DNA of 64,000 bases from Cryptomeria japonica (Eukaryota; Streptophyta; Pinopsida; Cupressales; Cupressaceae), in assembly GCF_030272615.1 (NCBI RefSeq), contig NC_081412.1, positions 689,198,083-689,262,082 of the forward strand, given 5' to 3'. A model generated the notes under the pieces. That model did not search any database, was not told the DNA's origin, and saw only the letters and a program-made list of their open reading frames with translations. Positions 1 through 11,162 of this stretch are shown here, piece after piece. Both the position numbers and the translations under genes were made by a program. Position 1 is the first letter of the stretch; each line of letters starts with the position of its first letter.

Positions 1-55
1 ATGTTGCATAGTTAATCTTATTGAATAATGTATGTATATTGAATCTTAATTGCAG

Positions 56-128
56 GGTCCAACAGAGCCAACATGAACAACACCATGGTGCGACTGCAAA
101 AGTTGTGAATATGCCTCATCATGATTAA
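56..128 (+). CDS. Possible terminal exon of a gene lying mostly outside the window
   Basis: Seen: an intron-like AT-rich stretch ends in an acceptor (TTAATTGCAG, 46-55) and is followed by a 23-codon open frame, read in the phase that leaves one base of the split codon, ending at TAA 126-128. The peptide is rich in Gln and His (begins VQQSQHEQHH, ends NMPHHD). What follows (129-550) is T-rich and has no long frame, like a plant 3' UTR. No domain can be recognised in so short a piece, so no function is offered. It could equally be chance. The upstream gene would lie left of base 1. Confidence 0.22.
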
Positions 129-1369
129 AGCTGAATTAGCACATTCTTTGTAAAATCTCAAATGCTCTATACTTTGGAAGTTTTGAAATTTTTATGATCA
201 TATCGGTCCCCTGCCTAAAAGCTTTTTTCCTTGATTTGTTTGTGATACACATTGAGAGATTTTTGTTTTCCTTTTATTTATGCATGTCTTAACCATTCTC
301 CACATGCTTCCCATTCTTATTTAGATTGTTGTAGTTTTACATATGTTGGAATCTGTAGTTCCACGTACATGTTTTCTATGTTCTTTGTAATTGTATGAAA
401 AGGTGTAAAATGTGGGTATAGTCCAAAATCTTGATTACCAACAAGCTATTGTTGTTTAATAGTTCCAGTGTTTGTATTAATTGAAACAATTTAACCCTTT
501 TAACATGTTTCATAGCAAACCTGCACTTTGTATGCAATCTTATTGTTACAGTTCAATTACTGAGGTGATGTGATTTTCAAAAGTATTCCGACGAAAAGAA
601 AATTGGTTTTCATTTATGGATTTTATTAAAATTTTAGAGTTTCCTCGTGAACATTTAAACTTAGAAGGATTTAAAAATTCAATACAAGAGTACTGGACAT
701 AATTTCTGGAGATAGAACTGAAACTCTCTCCCATGACTTCAGATTGTTTCCATGCTCTCTAGGCTAGTAGCTTTCAGTCACAAAAAATAGGTCTTCTAAA
801 TTCTGTCCCAACATTAATTAGTTCCTTTCTCTTCTTTTTCATCCTTTTGGAAAGAGAATTGGAAATTGTTAGGAACAAACATCTTCCTAGGTGATTTGTT
901 AAAATACAATGGGGAACTCAATCAAATTTTAATTCACTTCATTTTAAGTTATTATCACAATTCATTGAATTATACTTACAAAAGGCTTATATTTCCAAGG
1001 TAAAATATCAGTATCTTTCTTGGGTGATATTAGATAGCAGGGTCTCTTGGCTTAGACAAAATCACCCTCTCATTGTATTCAAAGTAGATGCGTAGCAAAG
1101 CTAGATGCATCAATCGTTAAATCATTAAACAAACACAAGCTCAAAAATTGTGTTACCAAGTACACTTGGAACCTAGCCTGTAACTAACTAGTTCATACTA
1201 GATATTGTTTGGGTATGGTATTAAATTCTATTAGAATCTACAAAATAAATATTAACCTAGAAATTAATGTAAGTGATAACATTTTTAAAATTGTTAAATA
1301 TAAATGATAATAAAATCAAAATAGCATAACATAGTTGATTTCATAAGAGAGAAAATGAAAAAATTCACA
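129..1369. other. Non-coding AT-rich DNA
   Basis: No reading frame with recognisable protein similarity on either strand. The first few hundred bases could be the 3' UTR of the putative exon at 56-128. Nothing else identified. Confidence 0.5.
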
Positions 1370-1632
1370 ATATCTTCACTCGATATCCAAGATTTTTAAT
1401 CCATGAGGATGAAGATGAGGATGAGATAGACAACCAAAAGACAAGGAATTGTTTATCCAAGTTTCCAAATTTTTGAGGATAAGGAAAAAAACATAATCCT
1501 ATGAAAGAAGGAGAATGTGCAAGTCATTATCTCAAGTTAAAAGAAATTACTTAAGTAAACTAAACAAACAAATGCAATATCATACTTTCGATAAAACATA
1601 TCCACTTGGTAAATAAAATGGTACATTGGCAC
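1370..1632. repeat. Diverged direct repeat, copy 1 (partner at 4132-4385)
   Basis: The stretch runs from a 'CCAAGATT' box through 'TTATCCAAGTTTCCAAATTT', 'GAGAATGTGCAA.TCATTATCT' and 'GATAAAACATATCCA' to 'AAATAAAAT.TTACATTG'. The same boxes recur in the same order at 4132-4385, with substitutions and small indels between them. Direct orientation and 2.8 kb spacing would fit two very old LTRs or two copies of a dispersed repeat. Confidence 0.6.
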
Positions 1633-4131
1633 ACCCCCTTAAGTGCAATTGAGGTAAGAAGAAATGGGTCACAAGGTTAGGTATCCATGTAAAATATGAA
1701 ATAACCCCAAATTATAAAGAGAGTGTACCCTCTCGAAGTAGAGACTAGAAAATCCATAGGACAAAACTCCATCCCAAGTGACATATGTGAAGGATAATAT
1801 AGACCCACCCCATCCCCTAAAGTTGGTGCCTCCACAAAGAAGAGAGAAAAGCAATGCAAAATGTTGAATGGTGAATGTTGTAGTAGGTTCATTTGCAACA
1901 AATGATGCACCTTCCTTTCACAATATGGAAATCTTGAGTTGTCAAATTGTTGAATTCCCATTCAAGTGGAATGTAGAAAGGAATTCAGATGTATGGTTTT
2001 TGAAGCGACTCATGTGTCTTGATGTTGATGTTAAGCTGTGATTGTTCCATAGAAGATTCAGGGACTACAATCATTGAAGTGTGAGACCTTAATTAATGTG
2101 AAATAGAATGTGTCATGTTGCATGATATGGTGGGGATAGAACAAGTGAATTTACAATGGGAGACAATGTAACTCGATGGGCATTGTCATCAATGAGAAGA
2201 CAAATATTCTCAATTGTTTCATCAATATTTGAAAGGTGAGAGTCCACAAACAGATGTGAAATATTTAAGTAGGCCTCCCAATGAAGTGGATCTCATAGAC
2301 ACGAAGAATCCTATATAGAGAATCATTGAGAGCCCTTGAAGAAGCAAATTTGAACTTTGATGAAGCAATACATGATGGAGGAATATCTTGCAAGAGGAAA
2401 TCAAAGTCATTATGGTGTCATCTAGATCTGAAATGTGGTCTACTTTTCAAAAAAGTAAAGATGCTTGATAGGAAAGTGTCCTAGTGGCTGGGTGAATCTA
2501 GAAGACATATAATCCTATTGCAAAGAATCATGGAAAGTTCTAGAAGAAGCAACTTTTAATTCTGAAGTAGCAATGTGTATAAGAGATGTTCTCATTTGTA
2601 GATGGAGTATCAAGAGGAGGATCACTAGTCCATGGACCATGCCATTGTTGTTAAATACCTACACTTTTGTTCATAGTCACTTGGTGTAGGAATGAATTCA
2701 ATGAGATAGGGTAGGAGATCCTACATAATGTAATTTTTCACTACCCCTTGTTTCGAGTACAAATGGTTCTCTGAATTTATCTTGACAATAGAATGTCAGA
2801 ATTTAATACCATAATCCATGATGAAAACTGCCGAAAATGGAAATTTATCTTAGTTCTCAATTACAAAATGATTTTGTATAGGCCTCTTGAAGAGTAAGTA
2901 CATCAAATTGAGACTTTATAAATTGAGTGTATGTATTAGCAATCTCCCAAATTGTTCAATGGTCTCCAAACCTTGTCAATTTTTTATTTTTATTTTAACT
3001 CAAATATGTATGGTATAGGCATATCATTGGTTGTGTGATTTTTTTTTTCCTTAAATAATTCTACGTTCTTATGGGCCTTTTTGACACAATGGTAGGTTCT
3101 TTAGACTTGAAAATGCCCCAAAAACTAGTCGATTGCCTTAAGTTACAAACAAATCCTTGTTTGTGAGCATGCTTCTTGATCTCCAATTTTGGTGGAATGA
3201 AAGATAATATTGAATTTATCAAGCCTTTTGGATGCTTTGAAACCACCAAAAAAAAGCTACTTTGATCATTGAAATGTTGTAGTGACTTGGATAAAAAAAG
3301 AAAACTAAGTCTAAACTTTAGAAGTTAGTTTTTTCTTGTCAAATTGTTTTCAATTTTCAAATCATCCAAGGATGCAAGAGGAGTATATTTTGTTATGACA
3401 AGATTTAAAAAAACTTAGAATCTTTTGAAACCATTGAAACATGGGGACCCCTTCCACCCCTCCAAAATCCCTATTTTTTCAGGATGCAATACTTAGGGGA
3501 AACATCCCCTTGCCGCACCACTTAGGGACATCTTAGGGACTCCAAGGAGTCTCTTGACCATCTTGAGGATGCCTATGAGTCTCCCATGGCCCCCAATTAG
3601 AAACTCCAATTCTAAACAAAAATGGTGAAATTATTGTGAAAATGTCATCCGTATTAAAGGTTTGGCAATGCCCCCTAACCTTGATGGGGGCTCTGCCCCA
3701 AACCCCCCACAAGGGGCACTACCCATTGACCCCAAACCTCTACCCACCATTCTTATTGTTAATGCAATCATTTCCATTTTTTTTATGTTGACTAGTTTAA
3801 ACACTTAGTATGCCAAAGTTTCATCTGCAATTCTTATACTTATTCTTAGTTTGTTCCCAAAGTTCCAAAACTCTACCACCATTGTTAATGTTCAAATTTC
3901 AATGCAATCATTGACATATTTTTAATGTTTATTGTAAAATTTACATAGTGTGGCAAAGTTTTATTTACAGTTGTTATACTTATTCTATACACATCCTTTT
4001 ATAATTAATTTTTTAAGTTGTATATATATTTGCATCCCACCCCACCCCCTTCGTCATCCCCAAATTTAAGCCCTTGGTATGTTAAGATATGAAAGATCAC
4101 AATAGTTTCATTTGATATGTTAATCAAGGAA
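1633..4131. other. Non-coding DNA between two diverged direct repeats
   Basis: No supported gene. Contains a C-rich interval (about 3434-3745, with runs such as CCCCAAACCCCCCAC) unlike the AT-rich surroundings. It also holds a local diverged duplication: 3755-3850 and 3893-3990 share 'AATGCAATCATT', 'GCCAAAGTTT' / 'GGCAAAGTTT' and 'TTATACTTATTCT' in order. If the flanking repeats are LTRs this would be the gutted interior of an ancient element, but no gag or pol remnant is visible. Confidence 0.4.
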
Positions 4132-4385
4132 AAACCTACAATATATAGCTTCCAAGATTCCAAATCGATGAGGATCATGAAGAGGTAGAAAACCAAAAAA
4201 ATAAATTGCTTATCCAAGTTTCCAAATTTGTGACAAGGAAAAAGTAGAATCTTAATCAAAGAAAGAGAATGTGCAACTCATTATCTTATTCTACCTAAGT
4301 AAAAATATTACCTAATTAAGCTTTTTAATAGTGGAATATCACACTTAGGATAAAACATATCCAAGGTAAATAAAATATTACATTG
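4132..4385. repeat. Diverged direct repeat, copy 2 (partner at 1370-1632)
   Basis: Shares the ordered boxes of copy 1, including 'TTATCCAAGTTTCCAAATTT', 'GAGAATGTGCAACTCATTA' and 'GATAAAACATATCCA'. Divergence is far greater than between the LTRs of any other element in the window, so it is the oldest duplication seen here. Confidence 0.6.
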
Positions 4386-5312
4386 ATAGGCTTCTTTGGT
4401 TGCTCTAAAAGTGGTGCCTTATGAATTATGTTCTTGGATACTAAAGTTTCCAAATTCTGGGCACTCTTGATAGCTTCTCGTAGAGATTGTGATTCAAAGG
4501 CTTTAACCAAACTTTTCAATGGTTTCTGTTGATGTGTTTTTTATGCACTATGCAACACAAAATCAAATACTAAGTATTCTATCCTCTCTTGAACAAAATC
4601 CTCCCAAGTGCTAAACTACGTGATCAAATGGGATGACTCCAAGATTCCAATAGTCAAGTCTTGAATTTATATTGCAGATAGACTCAATGATTGTGATGTG
4701 ATATCTGCTGGAATTACAAGGGGGACTTACATTGCTTGGGTCAAGACCTATCCATTCTCATATTTCATGATTGATTTACACTCCATGATTTAGGTCATCC
4801 TTGAGAAACATCTCGACTTAGCCAAATTTTGTTTTTTGTACCCTAATTCTTTGATTTTGACCCCTTACTAGCATTGCCTTAGGTTTTATTGGAATTCTTG
4901 CTTCTCTAGCATGGGCACATTTCTAGGGTTCATTCACACAAATTGCTCTTGATGAGCAATCTAGTATCATGACCATGACTTAAACAAAATTTTAACTTAG
5001 TCAAATTATCTCCTCCAAACTTCTATGAGTTCATCGCCTTCATTCTTCATCATTTGGATGTCTTTTGTCATTGGAAGGTAATTCTTGACCACCATAGCTC
5101 AATCTTGACCTATGCTACCCTAAAACCCTAGAACCTAGTCATGTTTACAATTGAGATCTTGGTGACTTGATCACTTAATACAGCTTAATCATGCAGGTCT
5201 CATCTAACTCTGACTCCAACACTTAAGAAAATCAACCCTAGCAACCAAGTACTTTGGGAAATATCTTGTAACTTGACAACATGGATAATGATGGAGGAAT
5301 GGAAGGTGAGAC
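4386..5312. other. Non-coding DNA, nothing recognised
   Basis: Short frames only, with no domain similarity. No promoter, repeat or RNA gene recognised. Confidence 0.5.
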
Positions 5313-5487
5313 CTATAGAGGTTAGAGAGAGAGAGAGGGTGAGAGGAAGAGATAATGACCTGGAGAGGGTAGAGAAAGAGAAGTAGAGAGGGAGAGAAGA
5401 AGAGAGGGATGGAGAAAGAGACCTAGAGAGGGGAGAGAGAAGAGAGATAGTAGAGAGGGATAGAGGAGAGAGATAGAAGAGAGATAC
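5313..5487. repeat. GA-rich imperfect microsatellite
   Basis: About 170 bp composed almost wholly of purines on the plus strand (GAGAGA runs with AGG and TAGAG variants). The Ser/Leu-rich minus-strand frame across it is a product of the TC repeat, not a gene. It abuts the CACTA-like sequence. Confidence 0.85.
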
Positions 5488-5522
5488 CAATGTCAATCTT
5501 TTTCTATAAATTTTTTTTTCCA

Positions 5523-5939
5523 AAAAATCGGCCTATCGTCGGAATTCTGACTCCAAAGGGTAAAATTCCCACAGAGGAGTGCCGTCAGATGCCTAGTATC
5601 CTCATTGGAACTCTCCTGGAGGACGTCATAATTATGATGGCCTCTAGGAGAGTTTTGACAAGGATACTGTGCATCCGACGACACTCCTCTGTCAGAATTT
5701 TACCCTTTGAAGTCGGAATTCCGACGATAGGCCGAGATCGCGACAGTATTCTTTTGGGGTATGAGCATCCATGGCGGCTGTCGGAAAGGTTGGAGGTGAT
5801 GTCAAAATTGCGACGACCACAAGGATAGTCAAAACTTCCGACACAAATTTTTCGATGACTTTTTTTGTCGGTAGTGCGACGAAATTGTGTCGGAATTCTG
5901 ACAATTTGCTATCAAAATTTTGACCCGAATGTACTAGTG
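5523..5939 (-). mobile_element. CACTA-like DNA transposon end (truncated)
   Basis: Read on the minus strand the segment begins CACTAGTACATTCGGG at 5939, the terminal signature of plant En/Spm (CACTA) elements. The next 400 bp are filled with short motifs in both orientations (GTCGGAATT, GTCAGAATT, GTCAAAATT, TTCCGACA), as expected for subterminal transposase-binding repeats. No opposite CACTA terminus was found to the left and no transposase is encoded, so this is an orphan end or a non-autonomous remnant. It abuts a 12-bp relic of copia D. Confidence 0.5.
5531..5735. repeat. Near-perfect 200-bp inverted repeat (hairpin)
   Basis: The left arm starts GGCCTATCGTCGGAATT (5531) and the right arm ends with its complement, AATTCCGACGATAGGCC (5735). 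The arms stay complementary, with scattered mismatches, to a centre near 5633 (GACGTCATAATTATGATGGC). Likely a subterminal hairpin of the CACTA-like element or a foldback MITE lodged in it. Confidence 0.8.
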
Positions 5940-5951
5940 CCACTATCAATG
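5940..5951 (-). mobile_element. 12-bp relic of copia D left of the A insertion
   Basis: CCACTATCAATG is the minus-strand coding for the protease Ile-Asp-Ser-Gly. It continues in frame with the D sequence that resumes at 46353 (after the CAATG duplication). The same string is found uninterrupted in A near 13704-13717. Everything of D further left is gone and replaced by the CACTA-like end. Confidence 0.75.
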
Positions 5952-7366
5952 TGATGGTATGAAGAAAGAATAAGTATCTAGTAGATTACTAAGAGGGGGG
6001 GTGAATCAATAAACTGAAAAACTGATACAAACTTCCCCAAAGTCAATCTCAATCACACAAAGTAAAAATATCATTGTCAAGATCAATACTCATAAGAATA
6101 CTGGTTGATTGTTATAGCAACTTAACAATAAACAAATTTAATCTTGTAAACATCGAAATGCTTAATCATATATCAACACTCTTCATCTCTCAATGCTTCT
6201 AGCTATCATGCCTTATCAGAAGTTAATCATATCATCAAATAAGATCATAACCACAAAAACATTCACCACATGACACAAATGTTTATACGTGGAAAACCCA
6301 AATAGATAAAAACCACAGTGAGATGAGACTCACAAGATAGCTATCTAAACTCTTTTGAAGTTCGCCCTGTTAGGAGCCAAGCCTGTTAAATCTTTTACAA
6401 TAAGTCACGTTAAGAATCGATCCTGTTAGGAATCACTTGGTTAAGGGATTTACAAATGCCTTGATAAAAAGCAAGTACCCTATGAGGAGTAACCTCGGTA
6501 GAGGATTTAAGAATCCAAGAAAATGGACCACGTTGTTAGAGGATTTAAGAAGTAACCAAGCTTGTTAGAGCTTACCCAGTTAGGGGATTTCAATTATGTT
6601 GTAATTGTGAGAAAACAACAGGATTTTCTTGATCTGTCTGAATAAAAATACATTTTCTTGATCACATCCTTTAAAGCTTTAATCTTCCTTTAGTCAAACT
6701 GCAGATTCATTATTAGGTTAGGCAACCACACACTCAACTAATTTCTACCAACACCTTTTTAAAACAACTTCATTGACCTTAAATACAAATCAATTAAGTC
6801 GGTAACACAACAAAAACCTAATTCTCTCATAGAGATTACAAACAAATCGGTTCAAGTGTGACCATTGGATTTACATAGCAATCTACACACATTCTTCAAG
6901 AAAATTCCAATCGCTCCATGATCACCACTTCATCGGACTTGTAACTCATCAAACACTTTGCATTAGATGCAATCCACTTTTCTCATTCCCTAGACAATCA
7001 AACAAACACTCCAAAAAAATCTAAACTTGTCTTCATACAATGACCACACGTGTCACCATCATTACTCCTCAACCATTAATAAACCAACATAACCATTTCA
7101 GCAAACTTAATCAGTTAGGGTTTAACAAAACAACTGGTAGGGTTTACCGGCTACATAACACTGAAAGGGTTTAACCTTATACACCGGTTACCTTTTCAAC
7201 TCACATACTTACATACTGGTTTACAATAACCTTCACAAAGCTCTTCCTACCAGTTACAAGACAATATGAACAATATCAACAATATCATAAATACCATTAT
7301 TGGTTCAATTGACATCAATGCCAACATAATCATATCATTAATGCAATCATTATGCAAATGCCAACA
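5952..7366 (-). repeat. 3' LTR of copia A
   Basis: 1415 bp; starts TGATGGTATGAAG and ends AAATGCCAACA. Matches the 1409-bp LTR at 44944-46352 along its whole length with clearly visible substitutions and small indels. Homologous in inverted orientation to solo LTR E, and more distantly to the D LTR. Confidence 0.93.
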
Positions 7367-7380
7367 ATCTCCCCCTTTGG
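7367..7380 (-). promoter_or_regulatory. Polypurine tract of copia A
   Basis: Plus strand ATCTCCCCCTTTGG, i.e. CCAAAGGGGGAGAT on the coding strand, directly against the 3' LTR. A second CTCCCCCTTTG copy lies at about 7526-7536. Confidence 0.85.
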
Positions 7381-7698
7381 CATTGATGGCAATACAAATA
7401 TCAATGCCTCTGATTGCTACTGTGATTGGTGAATAGGAATCTTGGTTTACATTAGCAAGTATTCAGACGCTCTCTTTGTCTTTAGTCTGTCACTGGTTTT
7501 CCTTCTCATAATCACATAATTCTTCTCCCCCTTTGACAACAATGCCAAATTGAAAGTAAAACATGTAATATCAAAATTTCACTATGCATCAACAACATAC
7601 TACAACTTGATTCTCCTCTTGTGGAATACATCCACTTCTACGTCAACCCTTGTAAAATTTTGCAAGTGTTGCAGGGACTGTTGTAGTCAACATCATTC
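7381..7698 (-). other. 3' untranslated part of copia A
   Basis: Between the RNase H stop and the polypurine tract; no coding similarity. Confidence 0.6.
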
Positions 7699-8533
7699 TT
7701 AACTAACTTCATGAAGAGGGACAACCCCTAGTTGACTTCTAAGACACTCAAATGTAGTCTTAGGCAGAGGTTGGGTAAAAATATCTGCAAACTGCTCCTT
7801 GGTAGAAAAATTCTCTAAGATAACATCTTTTCTTTGAACTTTTTCCTTCAAAAAATGATACTTAAATTCAATGTGCTTGGTTCGTGCGTGCAAAACGGGA
7901 TTCTTAGAAATATTAATGGCACTTGTGTTATCACATAAAATCTTTATAGGTTCTGAGATCTTTATCTTAAAACCTTCCAAAATGTGCCTCATCCAAATAG
8001 CCTGTGTGTAATTCATATAAGCTGCAACATACTCAGCTTCAGTAGTAGATTGTGAAGTACAACTCTACTTCTTACTACTCCATGAAACAATCCTTCCTCC
8101 AAGAAAAAATTCTCCACCGGTAGTTCTTTTTTGGTCATCAACATTTCCTGCTCAATCAGCATCTGTGTACACCTTCAAATCAAAGTTTCCTCCATATGGA
8201 TACCATAATCCATAGTCAACAATACCTTTTAGATATCTAAAAATTCTCTTGGTTGCTATCAGATGTGCTTCCTTTGGATTCTTCTGGAATCTTGCAACTA
8301 TACCAGCCACATGGGCTATATCTAGTCTGTTGTGAACAACATAGTGTAATTTGCCAATCATTGATCTGCATTCCTTTTCATCAACAAACTTAGATTCATC
8401 TTCCTTGGACAACTTACAACCTGTAACCATTGGTGTTCCTCTTTCACATACTTAGATTGTATAATGAAAATACCATTCTTCATTTGCTGTATCTACAGGC
8501 CTACATTTTTTTTTTATTTCCCCTACTAAAGAC
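7699..8533 (-). pseudogene. Copia A pol, C-terminal part: end of RT and RNase H
   Basis: Minus-strand reading. 8152-8430 encodes the end of the copia RT and start of RNase H (MVTGCKLSKEDESK, then a ..NRLDIAHVAG.. block matching the usual RPD-type motif, then RIFRYLKGIVDYGL and KVYTDAD). 7699-8016 encodes the RNase H C-terminus (CDNTSAINISKNP, RTKHIEFKYHFL, FADIFTQPLP). Role in an intact element: cDNA synthesis and removal of the RNA template in virus-like particles. Between 8430 and 8533 the frame is lost: compared with G, a block of the RT is deleted and shifted. The segment is separated from the rest of RT by element F, whose duplication ATTTC sits at 8534-8538. Confidence 0.88.
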
Positions 8534-8538
8534 ATTTC

Positions 8539-8900
8539 TGTTAGAGTAATTGGGTCTTTACTTGATTAATTAAACAATATTTGTTTAATTCTTTAAGCTC
8601 CCAATTATCTTAATACACTTAAGCTAACATTAGGTGCATATTAATTAATTATTATGTGCAAGCCTAGGGTTTTCCCTTTTTAGGGTTTATTGACCTATTA
8701 GAGGTTAATTTTTCTTTTCATTGTATTATCTTTTTCCACAATACTTTTTTGGTGAATTGGAGCTCTCATCTTTTGAGAATATTTTTCCTGTGTTTTGTGA
8801 GTTCTTCAAATTATTGCTTCATTGCTTCTCCTTGTAACAGGTTATTCAGCTATCAGAAGATCTTCAGGCTCCTGTGGTGTTGTATTTCTCAACTCCAATA
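8539..8900 (+). repeat. 5' LTR of element F
   Basis: 362 bp, TGTTAGAG...CCAATA; nearly identical to 11163-11524. The ends are TG...TA, not the canonical TG...CA. Confidence 0.93.
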
Positions 8901-8912
8901 TGGTATCAGAGT
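8901..8912 (+). promoter_or_regulatory. Primer-binding site of element F
   Basis: TGGTATCAGAGT, the usual copia site complementary to the 3' end of initiator tRNA-Met, starting at the first base after the LTR. Confidence 0.9.
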
Positions 8913-10180
8913 TCAGATCTATAGCTACCATGTTCTTGTTTTGAGATTTTTTGCATTGGAAGCAGATTTGGGGTTTCAAATAGTTTTTTTATGCACCTAG
9001 GTATAGGCTTTTTTTTTCTGAGCACTTTGGGCCTAAACAGACCTCACCATCGTGCTTAGAAGGCGAAAACCCCTATGGTCATATAAAAATTGACCTTTTT
9101 TTACTATTGAGCCTCTGGGTGATTTTTGGACATGTTCTTCAGATCTGTATATTCGGGGGTTTGTGCAGTTGTTTTTTCCATTTCTGGGGGTAGCTGATTT
9201 TTTGGTACATTTTGGTGCCAAAAAACCTCACAGTTGGATTCAGAAGGTTGATTCCATGAATTTTGATATATAATTTGCCTATTTTCGGTGATAGGGGTAT
9301 CTGGGGAATGATTTTTTTATTGGCACATTTTTCGAGGCATAGAATTCCGTACAGCTATACCTGCAAATGCATCAGAAAATTTTCGTCCAAAAATTTTTTT
9401 TTTATTATTTTTGTTTTACCCTTTTTTATGCCCTAAAAGAGGTTTTTTTTAATTTTGTTCGTAACTTGGTCATACGGAGGCGTTTTTCGACAAATCTTAT
9501 ATCGTCGAAAAGCTATTTCCAAGCTCTATCCAGATCTAGAGGTTTGAACTTTTGATTTTGTTTTTTTGATAGTTTTTTTTTTCTGTCAAAGCCAGAGGTT
9601 CTTTTTTGCACTCCGAGAGCCAAAGAATGAGCATCCGACCTCCATTTTTTGAAAAGTTTATATTTTTGGAAAGAGTTTGTTGTGTACTTTCCAACCATAT
9701 GAGTTTTATTTCCAGATTCTGCTCCATGCATATTTTATTCAATTTTTTGCTTTTCGGCACTTTGGTGGATATCTTAGTTGTTTCAGGTCCTGGGATCTCT
9801 TCTCTGGGTAGGATGTCTCTATTTTGGTTCTCATTTCTATTTCCGGTCTTCTTATCATTGTAGCTTGTATTTATGCAAATGCACTGAGATAAAGTGCCAT
9901 CATAAATTGTTTACTTGGAATCTTGCACATCTTGTGCCTTGTTGTACATGCACTATTGATAAAGTGCCATGAGGGGGTGCCTGTTGTTTGCCATCTTTTG
10001 TTGTCTAGTGAGTGTTCCTTCCATCACAATCACCTCATAATGTGTGTCAAGTGAGTGTTTCTTCCATGAAACTATGTACTTTCTCTGCACCTTCGATGTT
10101 CCTGGTTCTTCATCATGTAGTTCTTGTTGGCCGTTCTTTTCAGTGTACATGTCCCTCTCTCTTTTCAACATTATGGGAAG
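8913..10180 (+). other. Non-coding interior of element F
   Basis: T-rich; no gag, protease, integrase or RT similarity could be recognised in any frame. Short frames on both strands look like chance. Confidence 0.6.
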
Positions 10181-10181
10181 G

Positions 10182-10465
10182 TGTTAGAGTTATCTTAAGG
10201 AGGGGTGTTAGAGTTATCTTGTATTAGCTAATAATTATTTATTTAATTATTAGTCTATTAAACTCTACGCTTAAGCTAAACTTAGGCATTTAATAAATAT
10301 TGTAGGTATTTAATAATTATTCTAATTATTAAATACACATTATCCCTTTAGGGTTTCTTTAGGGTTGCATATCTTTAGGGTTTCTATTATCCTTTTATAA
10401 GGATTGTATTGTGCTTTTTCATTAAAAATTGATTCCCTTTCTGAATGATAATTTTCTTCTTCAGG
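10182..10465 (+). repeat. LTR-like segment inside element F
   Basis: TGTTAGAGTTATCTTAAGGAGGGG (10183-10206) is followed at once by TGTTAGAGTTATCTTG, a polypurine-tract-plus-LTR-start arrangement. Further boxes (CTTAAGCTAA.CTTAGGCAT, then AGGGTTTCT repeats) parallel those of F's own LTR. It appears to be a related copia LTR captured or left behind within F. Confidence 0.5.
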
Positions 10466-10469
10466 GGAA

Positions 10470-10955
10470 CCACACATTGTTGGCTACACTGACTTAGATT
10501 GGGCTGGTGATGTCACTGATCGACTACTTCTAGCTTTGTTTTCTATCTTGGCTCTGGTCCTATCACATGGTCTTGCAAGAAGCAAACTGCTCATGCATTA
10601 TCATCTACGGAGGCTGAGTACTGCTGCTGTGCTTGCTAGTCAGGAGATCTTATGGCTTTGACAGTTGATGACTAAGTTTGGTTTTCCTCTTGATAGTCCC
10701 ATTGTTCTTTGGTGTGACAATCAGAGTGCTATTAATATTTCCTGCAACCTGGTAGAGCATCAGCGGACGAAGCACATTGAGCTTCACATGCATTTCATCC
10801 GTCAGTTGATTCAGGATGGTGTTCTCATTCTGGAGTACATTCCCACTTCCGCGTAGGTTGCATACATCTTCACGAAACCTTTTGCATCACCGTGCTATCT
10901 TGAGTTGCGTTCTATGCTTGGGGTGAAGGAAGTTGTCCTTGGGGGGTCTTTATGA
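10470..10955 (+). pseudogene. Copia RNase H remnant of element F
   Basis: Plus strand. The reading starts with GEPHIVGYTDLDWAGD (RNase H catalytic Asp region of copia pol) and then loses frame. It resumes in another frame with FPLDSPIVLWCDNQSAINIS and RTKHIELHMHFIRQL, then has a stop where the family continues into an IFTKP motif. Only this last roughly 150-residue part of a 1300-residue polyprotein is left, with at least one frameshift and two stops. It cannot support transposition; mobility of F, if any, would have been in trans. Confidence 0.85.
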
Positions 10956-11162
10956 GGCCTTCCTTCCTTATTCTTTCAGCATGTTCTTTTATCTCTTTTT
11001 GGAGAGGAGTTTTTCCCACTGGGTTTTCTCCTTTTTCTCCATTTCATAGAGATTTCATTGTATTTGGGTACCTGATCAGGCCTTGTTACCGGGACCCATC
11101 TTTCATGCTTTCAGTAGTTGTTCTAGGTTTTAGCTTCTCCCTAAGTCTAGCTTAAGGGGGGG

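Noticed and set aside
5200-5523. 107-codon Ser/Leu-rich frame on the minus strand
   Set aside because: It is the translation of the GA/TC microsatellite; no domain and simple-repeat composition.
5490-5828. 112-codon plus-strand frame
   Set aside because: It runs through both arms of the hairpin of the CACTA-like end and has no protein similarity.
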